DNA from: Myxococcus dinghuensis
Lineage (GTDB): Bacteria > Myxococcota > Myxococcia > Myxococcales > Myxococcaceae
Assembly (NCBI RefSeq): GCF_024198235.1
Contig: NZ_JAKCFB010000011.1
Span: 124,001-188,000, forward strand
Length of the DNA stretch: 64,000 bases
Reading direction: 5' to 3'
In this document: in pieces, positions 25,941 to 34,787 of the stretch
Numbering within the stretch: position 1 is the stretch's first letter
How the letters are laid out: each line of letters opens with the position of its first letter
Made by a program: the position numbers and the translations under genes
The notes under the pieces: model-generated
What the model saw: the letters and a program-made list of their open reading frames with translations, nothing else
Told to the model about the DNA's origin: nothing
Databases searched by the model: none

Positions 25941-25974
25941 ACAGTATTCAGATAAGGCCCGGTCTAAACACTGT
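25941..25974. promoter_or_regulatory. candidate TetR operator (34-bp inverted repeat)
   Basis: ACAGTATTCAGA (25941-25952) and TCTAAACACTGT (25963-25974) are inverted arms, 10 of 12 bases symmetric, separated by 10 bp. The AT-rich sequence stands out from its GC-rich surroundings and sits between the divergent epimerase and TetR starts. TetR dimers typically bind such dyads. Regulation of both genes is inferred from position. Confidence 0.55.
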
Positions 25975-25992
25975 CAAGATGAACGCCTCGGG

Positions 25993-26649
25993 ATGGAGGG
26001 TGGGGTCGTGACGACACAGGGACGGAAGACGGCGGCGCCGCGCAAGCGGCGGACGTACCACCACGGGGATTTGCGGCAGGCGCTGGTGGACGCGACGCTG
26101 GCGCTCATCGCGAAGGAGGACGTGGGGGCGGTGTCGCTGCGGGAGGTGGCGCGGCGGGCGGGGGTGACGGCGGCGGCGCCGTACCACCACTTCCGGGACA
26201 AGAACGCGCTGCTCGCGGCGGTGGCGGAGGAGGGCTACCGGGCGCTCAACCAGCGGATGGAGGAGGCGCTCGCGAGGACGCGGGCGCCGGACCTGGCGGG
26301 GCGGGTGCGGGCCCTGGGGCGCTGCTACGTGTCCTTCGCGGTGGAGCACCCCGCGCACTACCGCGTCATGTTCCGCGAGGAGTGGGGCGACGAGGAGAAG
26401 TACGCGGCGGTCCACGAGGAGGGGATGCGCGCCTTCCAGCGCCTGCTGGAGCTGACGGCGGAGGCGAGCGCGGCGTCCGGGGGCAAGGTCGACATGGAGA
26501 CCCTGGCCTTCAACATCTGGGCGTGGGTGCACGGCCTCGCGTCGCTGTGGAACGAGGGGCCGCTGCGCAAGAAGACCGGGAGCGACTCCATCTCCCCGCT
26601 GCTGGAGCGCTCGCTGGACCTGCTGGTGATGCTGATCGTGGGGAGCTGA
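25993..26649 (+). CDS. TetR family transcriptional regulator
   Basis: A 218-residue repressor. The helix-turn-helix is residues ~25-70 (DLRQALVDATLALIAKEDVGAVSLREVARRAGVTAAAPYHHFRDKNALL), followed by an all-helical ligand-binding domain with a TetR_C_33-like WAWVHGLASL segment. The start is ATG 25993; GTG 26008 is an alternative. Divergent from the epimerase over a dyad. Convergent with the FAD oxidoreductase that ends the polyketide operon, 7 bp between stops. Confidence 0.92.
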   Translation: MEGGVVTTQGRKTAAPRKRRTYHHGDLRQALVDATLALIAKEDVGAVSLREVARRAGVTAAAPYHHFRDKNALLAAVAEEGYRALNQRMEEALARTRAPDLAGRVRALGRCYVSFAVEHPAHYRVMFREEWGDEEKYAAVHEEGMRAFQRLLELTAEASAASGGKVDMETLAFNIWAWVHGLASLWNEGPLRKKTGSDSISPLLERSLDLLVMLIVGS

Positions 26650-26656
26650 ACGCCCC

Positions 26657-27754
26657 TCACGCCACGACGGAGCGCAGGAGGCGCTCGAACAACCAGGGGC
26701 TCTTCTCCAGCACCTTCACCACCGGACGGCGCAGCCGCGGCCTGCGCGCCAGCGTGAGCAGCGCGCGCGTGGTCCACGCGTACTTGCGGAACACGCCCTG
26801 GAAGGCGTGCTCGTAGGGGCGCAGCGCGTCCACGCCCGCCCCCTTCGCCAGCGCGTCCGGGAGCAGCGTCCCCAGCGACTCCGCGCAGGTGAAGGCCAGC
26901 GACAGCCCCTCGCCCGTCAGCGCGTCCACGTAGCCCGCGGCGTCGCCCACCAGGGCGAAGCGGTCCGCCACCCGCGCGCGCGCCACCCGCGCCAGCGGCC
27001 CCGCGCCCCGCACCTGGGAGTCCGGCGTCATGCCGTGCAGCCGCGCCTCCAGCCGGGGGAAGCGCGCCAGGAGCGTGTCGAAGCCCACGCGGCCCTCCAC
27101 CCCCCCGTCCTCCCACAGGAAGGCCAGGCCCACGCGCCGCGCCCCGGCCGGCGTCACGTACGCCTCCACGCCGCTGGCGAAGTGGACCTCCACGAACGGC
27201 GACCACGGCGCCACCTGGAAGTGCTGGCGCAGCCCGAAGCGACGGGGCACGTCCGCGTCCACCTCCAGGCCCTCGGCCCGCCGCAGCGGCGAGCCCAGCC
27301 CGTCCGCGGCGACCAGCATCCGCGCCTCCACGGGCGCGTCCGCCGTCTCCAGCGACATGCCCTCCGCCGTCCTGCGGTGGGACAGCACCTGCGTGCGCTC
27401 GCGCAGCTCCACGCCCACCGCGCGCGCCCGCGCCACCAGCGCCGAGGCGAGCGCCACCCGCCGCACGCCCAGCCCGCCGGGCTCCGGCAGGCGCCCCTCC
27501 ACCGAGCCTCCGTCCTCCTGCACGTAGCGGATGCCCACGAAGGGCGCGCTCTCGCCGCGGTCCAGGTGCGGCAGCGCGCCCAGCCGCTCCAGCGCGGCCA
27601 GCCCCGGGGGCATGAGGCCCTCGCCACAGGCCTTGTCCGCGGGCACCGTCGCGCGCTCCAGCACCACCGTGTTCAGCCCGCGCGTCGCGGCGTGGATGGC
27701 CACGGCCAGCCCCGCGGGACCGGCCCCCACCACCGCCACGTCGTACCGCCTCAC
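26657..27754 (-). CDS. FAD-dependent oxidoreductase (geranylgeranyl-reductase-like), last gene of type III PKS operon
   Basis: A 365-residue flavoprotein. VVGAGPAGLAVA near the N-terminus binds FAD and GDAAGYVDALTGEGLSLA is the second FAD motif of the geranylgeranyl-reductase/halogenase-like group. It begins with GTG overlapping the upstream ligase stop by 4 bp (GTGA). In Streptomyces srsABC a flavoprotein hydroxylase follows a type III PKS and an ICMT-type methyltransferase, so an equivalent tailoring step (hydroxylation, oxidation or alkene reduction) is plausible here. The exact reaction is not readable from sequence. Confidence 0.83.
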   Translation of the reverse strand: MRRYDVAVVGAGPAGLAVAIHAATRGLNTVVLERATVPADKACGEGLMPPGLAALERLGALPHLDRGESAPFVGIRYVQEDGGSVEGRLPEPGGLGVRRVALASALVARARAVGVELRERTQVLSHRRTAEGMSLETADAPVEARMLVAADGLGSPLRRAEGLEVDADVPRRFGLRQHFQVAPWSPFVEVHFASGVEAYVTPAGARRVGLAFLWEDGGVEGRVGFDTLLARFPRLEARLHGMTPDSQVRGAGPLARVARARVADRFALVGDAAGYVDALTGEGLSLAFTCAESLGTLLPDALAKGAGVDALRPYEHAFQGVFRKYAWTTRALLTLARRPRLRRPVVKVLEKSPWLFERLLRSVVA

Positions 27755-29505
27755 GGCTCCTGCTCCGCCCGGGCCATGGCGAGCGCGCTCTTCGCCATCT
27801 CCACCGCCATGCCCACCATGCCCACCTTCTTCGGCGGCGTCAGCGCGCCCGTCTGGTAGCGCCGCAGCGCCTCGCTCCGGCGCAGCTTGCCGCTCGACGT
27901 GCGCGGCAGCGTCCCGGGCTCCAACAGCCGCACCGTGTGCGCGCGCACGCCCGTCGCCTCCAGCACCGCCGCGCGGATGCGCTCCTCCACGGCCTCCGCC
28001 GCCTCCGGCCCCGAGCGCTCCGCGAGGATGAGCAGCGCCTCGTCCGTCTCGCCCTCCGGGACGAAGCCCAGCGCCACCGCGCAGCCGGTGCGCACGCCGT
28101 CCACGCCGTGCAACGGGTCCTCGAAGGCCTGCGGCGCGTGGTTGGCGCCCCGGATGATGACCACGTCCTTCGCGCGGCCCGTCAGGTACAGCTCCCCGTC
28201 CGCGAGGAAGCCCAGGTCCCCCGTCTCCAGCCAGCCGTCCGTCGTCAGCGCCCGGCGCGTGGCCACCGCGTCGCCGAAGTAGCCCGCCATGAGCGACGGC
28301 CCGCGCGCGAAGACGCGCCCCACCCGCCGCTCCGGCAGCACCACGCCGTCCGCGTCGCGCACCTCCACCTCGAAGCCCGCCACCGGCGAGCCCACGCTCA
28401 CCAGCTCCCGGGTGCCGTCCTCCACCAGCCCCTCGCGCGCGAGCCGCTCCGGGTCCACCCCCAGCCCGCGCGGCCCCCGCGCGGAGGGCGGGAAGGTCAC
28501 CGCCAGCGAGGCCTCGGACAGGCCGTAGACGGGGCGCAGGGCGCGCGGTGAGAAGCCCCACTTCTCGAAGCGCTCGGCGAAGCGCCGCAGCGTCTGGAGG
28601 GACACCGGCTCCGCGCCGTTGAGCGCGTGCTCCCACGACGACAGGTCCACGCCCTGCATCTCCGCGTCCTTCACCCGCTTGAGGCACAGGCCATACGCGA
28701 AGTTGGGCGCGGGCGAGATGGCGCCCCGGTGCCGCGACACCGCGCGCAGCCACAGCGCGGGCCGGGCGAGGAAGACCTCGGGCGGTATCAGCACCAGGTG
28801 CCCGGGGAAGACGAGCGCGGCCAGCAGACAGCCGATGAGGCCCATGTCGTGGTACAGCGGCAGCCAGCTCACGCCCACGCGCGGCCCGCCGGGAGGCAGG
28901 GGCATGGCCACCTCCAGCGCCGCCAGCTGCGCCATCAGCGCGCCGTGGGTCAGCGCCACGGGCTTGGGCGCCACCGTCGACCCGGAGGAGAACTGGATGA
29001 GGCCCAGCGCCTCCGACCGCACCCGCACCTCCAGCGAGTCGTCGCCGCGCGACAGCTCCTCCACCGTGTGGCAGCCCAGCCGGGGCCGCGCGCGCTCCAC
29101 GCTCGGCCCCAACAGCAGCCGCACGCGCGAATCCGTCAGCACCAGCGCCGCCCCCGTCACCTGGAGCATCCGCGCCGTCGCCTGGTGGTACTCCTCCAGC
29201 CGCCCCAGCCGGACCGGCGGATACAGCGGCACCGGCACCGCGCCGGCCAGCAGCGTCCCGAAGAACGCGTCCATGAAGGCGGGCGACGTGGGCAGGAGCA
29301 GCGCCACCCGCTCGCCCTCGCGCACGCCCAGGCGCGCCAGGCCCGCCGCGGTGCGCCGGGCGCGGCGGTAGACGTCCGCCCAGGGCAGCACCTCCTCGCG
29401 CTCCGCCGAGTCCACGAACGTCAGTTGGAAGGACGTCGCGCTCGTCGCCGCGAGCGCCTCGTTCAACGTGGCGTAGCGCGACGCGGGGAGCTGGGGGCCC
29501 CTCAC
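27751..29505 (-). CDS. fatty acyl-AMP ligase (FAAL-type adenylating enzyme)
   Basis: A 584-residue ANL-superfamily enzyme. The P-loop is QFSSGSTVAPKPV, followed by SWLPLYHDMGLIG, YGLSEASLAV, TGDLGFL and a C-terminal lid with GKLRRSEALRRY. The combination LYPP(VRLG), PLYHDMGLIG and RGANHAPQ is typical of FAALs, which make acyl-AMP and hand it to an ACP instead of CoA. GTG 29505 overlaps the ACP stop by 4 bp (GTGA), keeping the two proteins in step. The likely role is loading a fatty acid onto the ACP for the type III PKS. Confidence 0.88.
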   Translation of the reverse strand: MRGPQLPASRYATLNEALAATSATSFQLTFVDSAEREEVLPWADVYRRARRTAAGLARLGVREGERVALLLPTSPAFMDAFFGTLLAGAVPVPLYPPVRLGRLEEYHQATARMLQVTGAALVLTDSRVRLLLGPSVERARPRLGCHTVEELSRGDDSLEVRVRSEALGLIQFSSGSTVAPKPVALTHGALMAQLAALEVAMPLPPGGPRVGVSWLPLYHDMGLIGCLLAALVFPGHLVLIPPEVFLARPALWLRAVSRHRGAISPAPNFAYGLCLKRVKDAEMQGVDLSSWEHALNGAEPVSLQTLRRFAERFEKWGFSPRALRPVYGLSEASLAVTFPPSARGPRGLGVDPERLAREGLVEDGTRELVSVGSPVAGFEVEVRDADGVVLPERRVGRVFARGPSLMAGYFGDAVATRRALTTDGWLETGDLGFLADGELYLTGRAKDVVIIRGANHAPQAFEDPLHGVDGVRTGCAVALGFVPEGETDEALLILAERSGPEAAEAVEERIRAAVLEATGVRAHTVRLLEPGTLPRTSSGKLRRSEALRRYQTGALTPPKKVGMVGMAVEMAKSALAMARAEQEP

Positions 29506-29780
29506 GAGCGGGCCTCCACCGGCGCGCGCGACGGGGCGGCGACGCGGTTGGCCACCAGCCGCACCAGGTCCGCCACCGTCTTCACCTCCTGCGCGTCCTC
29601 CTCCGACAGGCGGATGCGGAAGCGGTTCTCCAGCCCCACCGCCAGCACCGTCAGGCCGAGGCTGTCGAGCTGCAGGTCCCGGAGCAGGTCCTGCTGCGGC
29701 TCCACCGCGCCCTTCCACTCCAGCTCCTCGACGGCGATGCGGCGGATCTCCGCCAGGACCTCCTTCTCGAGCTCAACCAT
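29502..29780 (-). CDS. acyl carrier protein
   Basis: A 92-residue ACP. DLQLDSLGL carries the phosphopantetheine attachment Ser40, flanked by the usual acidic helix. It starts at ATG 29780, inside the 3' end of the methyltransferase gene (8-bp overlap), and its stop overlaps the FAAL start. The placement between PKS and FAAL indicates a carrier dedicated to delivering the acyl starter. It lacks other domains. Confidence 0.9.
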   Translation of the reverse strand: MVELEKEVLAEIRRIAVEELEWKGAVEPQQDLLRDLQLDSLGLTVLAVGLENRFRIRLSEEDAQEVKTVADLVRLVANRVAAPSRAPVEARS

Positions 29781-30348
29781 GCGGCACCTCCGGAATGAAG
29801 CGGGGACGGTGGGAGAACGCTCGCGCGTAGGCCTCACCCAGCGCCGCCTCCTCCGCGCGGATGCGCACGAAGAGCAGCGCCGCGTTGCCCACCGAGAAGA
29901 CGACGGCGGTCCACCACGCGCCGTGGATGAGCGGCACGCAGGCCAGCTCCAGCACCACGGCGACGTAGTTGGGGTGGCGCAGGAAGCGATAGGGCCCGTG
30001 CGTCACCGGCGGCAGGCCCGGCACCGTGATGATGCGCGAGTTCCACCGCGCGCCCAGCGTGGCGATGGCCCAGTAGCGCAGCGCCTGCGCCGTCACCGCG
30101 CCCGCCAGCGCCACCCATCCCCACGTGCCCGGGAACGGCCGGTCCCGGAGGAAGACCTCCGCCACGCACGCGCCCAGGAAGAGCGTGTGGAAGACCACCA
30201 TGAAGCGGTAGTGCGCCTGGCCGGACTCCACGCCCCCCTGCGCGAAGGCGAGCGCCGCGTTGCGCCGGGAGAGCACCAGCTCCACCACCCGCTCCAGCAC
30301 GAGCAGGGCCATGTAGCCCAGGAAGACGGCCTGAGTGGGGGTCACCAT
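29773..30348 (-). CDS. isoprenylcysteine-methyltransferase-type membrane methyltransferase
   Basis: A 191-residue protein with about four or five hydrophobic segments and the ICMT/PEMT C-terminal motif: THGPYRFLRHPNYVAVVLE and FxxRIRAEEAALGEAYARAF. BpsB of Bacillus and SrsB of Streptomyces belong to this family and O-methylate alkylpyrones or alkylresorcinols made by adjacent type III PKSs. The same adjacency here suggests the same chemistry. The ATG at 30348 overlaps the PKS stop by 7 bp. A GTG at 30345 is an alternative start. Confidence 0.85.
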   Translation of the reverse strand: MVTPTQAVFLGYMALLVLERVVELVLSRRNAALAFAQGGVESGQAHYRFMVVFHTLFLGACVAEVFLRDRPFPGTWGWVALAGAVTAQALRYWAIATLGARWNSRIITVPGLPPVTHGPYRFLRHPNYVAVVLELACVPLIHGAWWTAVVFSVGNAALLFVRIRAEEAALGEAYARAFSHRPRFIPEVPHG

Positions 30349-31430
30349 CGCAGGAGCACCATCTCCGCGCAGAAGCCCGGCCCCATGGCCAGCATCAGCC
30401 CCCAGTCCCCCGGCCGCGCGCCGGCCTGCTCCAGCGTCTCCCCCAGCACGAACAGCACGGACGACGACGACAGGTTGCCCACCTCCTGCAGCGAGGCCCA
30501 GGAGCGCGAGAGCGCCGAGGACTCCAGCTCCAGCGCCTCCTCGAAGGCCTGGAGCACGCGGGGCCCGCCGGTGTGCGCCACCCAGTGGCGGATGTCGCTG
30601 CGCCGCAGGCCCTGCTCCACCAGGAAGTCCTCCACGTTGCGGCGCACGTGGTCCTTCACGAGCTGCGGGACCTTGGCGGAGAGGATGACCTTGAAGCCGG
30701 AGTCCACCACGTCCCAGCCCATGATGCGCTCGGTGTCCGGATAGAACACCGAGCGCGAGGCCACCACGCGCGGCCCCTTCGCGCCGGGCACCTCCGCGCC
30801 GCTGAGCACCGCGCACGCCGCGCCGTCACCGAAGAGGCCGGAGGCGATGATGTTGGGGATGGACAGGTCCTCGCGCTGCAGCGTCAGCGAGCACAGCTCC
30901 ACGGAGACGAGCAGCGCGGTGTGCGAGGGGAAGGCGCGCAGGTAGTCCGCCGCGCGCGCCAGCCCCGCCGCGCCCGCCACGCAGCCCAGGCCGAAGATGG
31001 GCGTGCGCTTGAAGTCCTCGCGGAAGCGCAGCAGGTTCGCCAGCCGCGCCTCGACGCTGGGCGTCGCGATGCCCGTCACCGTGACGAAGAAGACGTGGTC
31101 CACGTCCCTCGCCGTCAGCTCCGCGCGCTCCAACGCCTGGCGCACCACCTGCTCGCCGAGCAGCGTGGACTCGCGAATCCACGCGTCGTTGCGCTGCTGG
31201 AAGGTGGCCAGCCCCGGGTAGGCGTCCACGGGCAGCGCCAGGTAGCGGCCCTTCACCTGGACGTTGCGGTGCAGCTCCTCCAGGCGGTCCAGGTTGAAGT
31301 GGCGCGTCGCCCAGACCTCGCGCAGCGCCGCGATGAGCTGCTCCTGCGTGGCGTAGTGGGCGGGCAACGCGCGTCCCACCGCGCGGATGTACGGCAAGCT
31401 GCGGTCGTGGCCAGGGGGGGCACTGTGCAT
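30342..31430 (-). CDS. type III polyketide synthase (chalcone/stilbene synthase family)
   Basis: A 362-residue ketosynthase homodimer-type enzyme with the triad Cys150 (GLGCVAGAAG), His286 (AHTGGP) and Asn319 (VGNLSSSS). It condenses an acyl starter with malonyl-CoA units to give alkylpyrones or alkylresorcinols. First gene of a five-gene operon with methyltransferase, ACP, FAAL and FAD oxidoreductase. The ACP/FAAL neighbours indicate a long fatty-acyl starter transferred from ACP. It is upstream-neighbour to an MXAN_6640-like gene, consistent with M. xanthus order as I recall it. The product is not known. Confidence 0.93.
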   Translation of the reverse strand: MHSAPPGHDRSLPYIRAVGRALPAHYATQEQLIAALREVWATRHFNLDRLEELHRNVQVKGRYLALPVDAYPGLATFQQRNDAWIRESTLLGEQVVRQALERAELTARDVDHVFFVTVTGIATPSVEARLANLLRFREDFKRTPIFGLGCVAGAAGLARAADYLRAFPSHTALLVSVELCSLTLQREDLSIPNIIASGLFGDGAACAVLSGAEVPGAKGPRVVASRSVFYPDTERIMGWDVVDSGFKVILSAKVPQLVKDHVRRNVEDFLVEQGLRRSDIRHWVAHTGGPRVLQAFEEALELESSALSRSWASLQEVGNLSSSSVLFVLGETLEQAGARPGDWGLMLAMGPGFCAEMVLLRW

Positions 31431-31643
31431 GGGGTCTCGGTCCGTGCGACGAGCAGGAAACCACGCTTAGCCGGAACCGGGCGAGGACGCGATATGCACG
31501 CGTCGTCTTCAGCACCCCCAGGCGTCATCCGCGCGCACCAGTGTCACGCGGATGACGCCGCCCTCCGCCTCGAGCCCCAGGGCGCGCGCGCCTGTCACAC
31601 GTCGGACACGGCGACGGACGCTCCGGTGAAGCTTGGACAGGCC

Positions 31644-33149
31644 TTATGCAACCGGGCGGACACGCCGTCGCCCACGCGCGGCGAACCCCAGCCAGGACAG
31701 CAGCAGGGCACCGGCCCCGCCTGGCGCCGCCGCGCAGCCGCCCCCGTCGTCGTCGCCGGGGGCGTGCGGCTGCTCGGGTTCGCCGGGCTCCTCGGGCGTG
31801 GGCTGGACACAGGGCGCGCCCTTCGCGTCCGCGGTGAGGCAGAGCTTGCCGTAGCGCCCCACGCCCTCGTGACGGCCGTCCACCACGGCCACGAGGACGC
31901 GCGTGGCGCCCTTGGCGTCCACGGACGCGGTGAGGGGGCTTTGCCCCTCGGCGCGCGCCACCTGGAGCACGGCGGTGTCCGTCACGGCCGCCACCAGCAG
32001 GTGCAGCTTCGAGGCGTCCTGCCCCGCGTTGGGCTCGAACCGGGCGAGCACCGTGTCGGCGCCGCCAGGGACCTCGAAGTAGCGCGTGGCGGCGAGCGCC
32101 AGCCGGACGTCCGCCTCCTGGGTGGGGAGCGTGCGCGCGGAGGTCAGCGGCTGCGCGAACCCCGCCGCGCGGGCGTAGCCCTGGCCGGACGTCGCGCGCG
32201 TGCCCGTGTAGAAGTTCCACCGCGCGAACTCGGCGAAGGCGGTGTCGAAGTCCGCGCCCCACTGGCGCAGCACGGTGTCCAGCAGCACGGGCCAGCGCGC
32301 GGTCGGCGCGCGGAGGCTCTCCTCCCACAGGCCCACGAGGGCCGCGTCCCCGAAGCGCTCGCCGATGAACTGGAAGAACACGCCCGAGCCATAGGAGAAC
32401 GTCGCGGCGGGGCCGTCCGGGTCCAGCACGAGGGCGCGGTCGGGGCGGTTGAAGTAGCTGGCGGCGAAGTGCTCCAGGTCGTCGAGCGCGGGGTCGAAGC
32501 GCTCGCTCGCCCAGACCGCGGTGCCCTCGGAGGCGACGCCGCCGAGCCCCGGCCGATACGCGGCCTGGACCGCGTGGAAGAACTCATGGCTGGCGAGGAT
32601 GTCCACCGCCTCCTCGTAGGAGGGGTAGCCGTAACCCATGAAGTCGTTCTCCTGGAGCATGTGCCCGACGCAGCGGGTGCCGTCGTCCTCGCAGGCGTCG
32701 AGCCGGAAGGCGCCGTCGGCGCGGCCCGCGAAGTCGACGAGGTACACGTCGAACAACCCATCCCCGCCGTTGTCCCCGTCCAGCGCCGAGTCGTCCAACG
32801 GACGCCGGAAGCCGAGCTGGACGTAGAAGTCCTCGACGCGGTCATAGGCGCGCGCGACGACCTCCACCGCGTCGGGGGTGCCGTTGCCGTCCGCGTCCGC
32901 CGCCGGGACCGCGTTCACCCCCACGCGGGAGAAGTGGATGCGGAAGTGCCCCTCGGGGGACACCACCGACTCCACGACCTCGCCCGGGTCGTAGCGCGGT
33001 ATCGGCGACGTCGGCGAGGTCGGGCGCCCCTCCGACTGCAACCCCGCCTCCGCCGTCGTCGACGACGCGGGAAGCTCGTGCGGCCCGCGCGCGGACTCCA
33101 CGGGGGCACAGCCCCAAGGAAGCAACAGGAGGAGCGCCCGGAGTCTCAT
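31644..33149 (-). CDS. putative metalloprotease, MXAN_6640-like, with MYXO-CTERM tail
   Basis: A 501-residue exported protein. The N-terminus MRLRALLLLLPWGC has a lipobox-like Cys14. The body contains HEFFH at 188-192 in ASHEFFHAVQ, a zinc metallopeptidase HExxH, preceded by acidic calcium-binding-like DxDGNGTPD and LDGDNGGDGL segments. The tail is a MYXO-CTERM signal: GGGCAAAPG, hydrophobic GALLLSWLGF, then RGRRRVRP. Having both a lipobox and a MYXO-CTERM is unusual. It follows the HmuY-like gene with a 4-bp overlap (ATGA), so the two are coupled. No experimental activity is known to me. Confidence 0.82.
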   Translation of the reverse strand: MRLRALLLLLPWGCAPVESARGPHELPASSTTAEAGLQSEGRPTSPTSPIPRYDPGEVVESVVSPEGHFRIHFSRVGVNAVPAADADGNGTPDAVEVVARAYDRVEDFYVQLGFRRPLDDSALDGDNGGDGLFDVYLVDFAGRADGAFRLDACEDDGTRCVGHMLQENDFMGYGYPSYEEAVDILASHEFFHAVQAAYRPGLGGVASEGTAVWASERFDPALDDLEHFAASYFNRPDRALVLDPDGPAATFSYGSGVFFQFIGERFGDAALVGLWEESLRAPTARWPVLLDTVLRQWGADFDTAFAEFARWNFYTGTRATSGQGYARAAGFAQPLTSARTLPTQEADVRLALAATRYFEVPGGADTVLARFEPNAGQDASKLHLLVAAVTDTAVLQVARAEGQSPLTASVDAKGATRVLVAVVDGRHEGVGRYGKLCLTADAKGAPCVQPTPEEPGEPEQPHAPGDDDGGGCAAAPGGAGALLLSWLGFAARGRRRVRPVA

Positions 33150-34060
33150 GGCAGGAAGGCCCACTTCACGCGGAACTGACCGGAGCCGCTCGGCGTTCCC
33201 GACGGGAGGGAGCCCGTATCGTTGCACGCCGTCTGCACGGAGGGCTCGTAGTACGAGACGACCTCGAACTTCACGTGCCGGCCATCCGCCAGTCGGATGA
33301 CGAACACCTTGCCGGTCATGGCCAGGCAGCCTTCGTATCGGAAGTAGCTGCCCAACTGCGTGAGCGCACCGCCCAGGACGTCATCGGCGATGAACGTGCA
33401 CGCGTTGTCGTACCAGGCCTCCTTGTTGAACGTCCACGCGGTGTCGACCGACGTCACCGAGGCGAAGGTCGTCCCCTCCGCGGTCTGCGCCACGGAGACG
33501 CAGGAGGCGCCGGAGGTGCCGCTGTTGACGCGCATCGTGTAGCGACGGAACGCCAGGTCCCATTCAGTCGAGCCGAGCGCCGCCTGGTCGTCGATCTGCA
33601 CGCGCTGCAGCCCCTGCGGCGTGAAGCGCACGTAGGTATAGGACATCGTCGGGGTGAGGCCACCGGCGCGCGCGTCCACGTACGAGAGGAACTCGCCGGA
33701 GGTGGTGCCCTCCTCGGACATGTTGCCCGTGGACACCACCGTCAACAGGTCGAGCTTGTCGATGCTCTGCTCCTTGCAGATGACCTCGGATGGCCCGCAG
33801 GTCTGCGGCGTGGTGCCACCGTCTCCGGTGCCCGCGTCCGTCTCCGTGCCACCGTCCTCGGAGCCGGTCCCCGAGTCCGGGGTCCCCGAGTCCGTGACGC
33901 CACCGTCCACCTGCGTCCCGGAGTCCGGCGACGGGTCGTTGGGCTCGTCGTCGTCCCCGCAGCTCGCCAGCAACACCAGCGACATGGCCACCGCGGCCAG
34001 GACCCACAGGCCCTGCTGCCCCGAGCGCCTCGGCATCGTCTCGTCGGACTGAATCATCAT
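33146..34060 (-). CDS. HmuY-like lipoprotein
   Basis: A 304-residue protein. The lipoprotein signal ends at LLASC with Cys 34 (Cys 26 if translation starts at the internal ATG 34036; the double ATG at 34060 has the better GGGAG ribosome site). A Asp/Gly/Thr-rich linker follows, then from about 90 an HmuY-like beta domain (STEWDLAFRRYTMRVNSGTSGAS). HmuY of Porphyromonas binds heme outside the cell. It lies just downstream of a Fur-box-like promoter region and a decayed ABC exporter gene, and upstream of the metalloprotease. Iron regulation is inferred. Confidence 0.75.
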   Translation of the reverse strand: MMIQSDETMPRRSGQQGLWVLAAVAMSLVLLASCGDDDEPNDPSPDSGTQVDGGVTDSGTPDSGTGSEDGGTETDAGTGDGGTTPQTCGPSEVICKEQSIDKLDLLTVVSTGNMSEEGTTSGEFLSYVDARAGGLTPTMSYTYVRFTPQGLQRVQIDDQAALGSTEWDLAFRRYTMRVNSGTSGASCVSVAQTAEGTTFASVTSVDTAWTFNKEAWYDNACTFIADDVLGGALTQLGSYFRYEGCLAMTGKVFVIRLADGRHVKFEVVSYYEPSVQTACNDTGSLPSGTPSGSGQFRVKWAFLP

Positions 34061-34109
34061 GGCTTCTGCTCCCTCTCCCTGTGTGGATTGCGTGACTCGG
34101 TGCCCGGGC

Positions 34110-34676
34110 TCACGCCCGTGCGGGCGCGGCGGAGGCGACGGCCGGGCGCTCCGTGCCCAGAAGCCAGCTCCGCGCGCGTTCGTGCTCGCGCCACAGACGC
34201 GCGGACAGGCCGTCCTGGGCGAGCAAGGCTTCGTGCCGGCCGCGCTCGACGATGCGGCCCTGGTCCAGCACGAGAATCTGGTCGGCGCCCTGGAGGGTGC
34301 GCAGCCGGTGGGCGATGACCACCACCGTCTCGCGGCGCACCCGCTCGCCCGTGGTCCGCGTGGCGAAGAAGGACGGCGGCACGTCCCCCAGCTTGCGCGC
34401 CAGCCGCAGCCGCACGTCGTGCAACAACCGGAACGCCGCGACGTGTGCGAGTACCGGTGCCAGCACGTGACGCGCCGGCACCGCCCCCAACGCCTGCGTG
34501 GGCACGGCCTCCAGCCGGGGCGGCGTCGCGTGGAGGGCCGTGGCCCTGCGCGCCGGGCAGCAGTCCGGCACCCACCCCACCGCGGCGCCCGCCATCCGAC
34601 GCACGTCGAACCCGTCCTGCCGCGTCAGCGGTTCCACCGCCTCCGTGGGCGCGGGCATCACCTGGCTCGTCGACAT
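34110..34676 (-). pseudogene. decayed ABC exporter of a siderophore locus (internal deletion)
   Basis: The 188-codon frame joins two ends of an ABC transporter. [21 protein letters not shown]...TRTTGE resembles transmembrane-domain motifs of IrtAB/PvdE-type exporters, and directly after it comes [37 protein letters not shown], the H-loop end of the nucleotide-binding domain. Walker A, signature and Walker B are missing, so about two thirds of a normal ~580-residue protein is gone. The N-terminal ~70 codons are scrambled. It is probably not functional. It is the first frame downstream of the Fur-box-like site on this strand. Confidence 0.7.
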
Positions 34677-34727
34677 GCCGGCCTCTCACCTCCGGGCGCG
34701 ACCCCGCCCGCCGGCGCCAACCTATTT

Positions 34728-34746
34728 GATAACGATTCTCATTTTC
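34728..34746. promoter_or_regulatory. Fur-box-like site
   Basis: The 19-bp sequence GATAACGATTCTCATTTTC matches the Fur consensus GATAATGATAATCATTATC at 15 positions, in an AT-rich island within 70 percent GC DNA. It lies 42 bp before the siderophore-interacting protein and 51 bp before the decayed exporter on the other strand. It should repress both divergent transcripts when iron is plentiful (inference). Confidence 0.78.
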
Positions 34747-34787
34747 AATATTAAATCTTTCCAGCAGGGTGGAACGCGGAGGACCCC

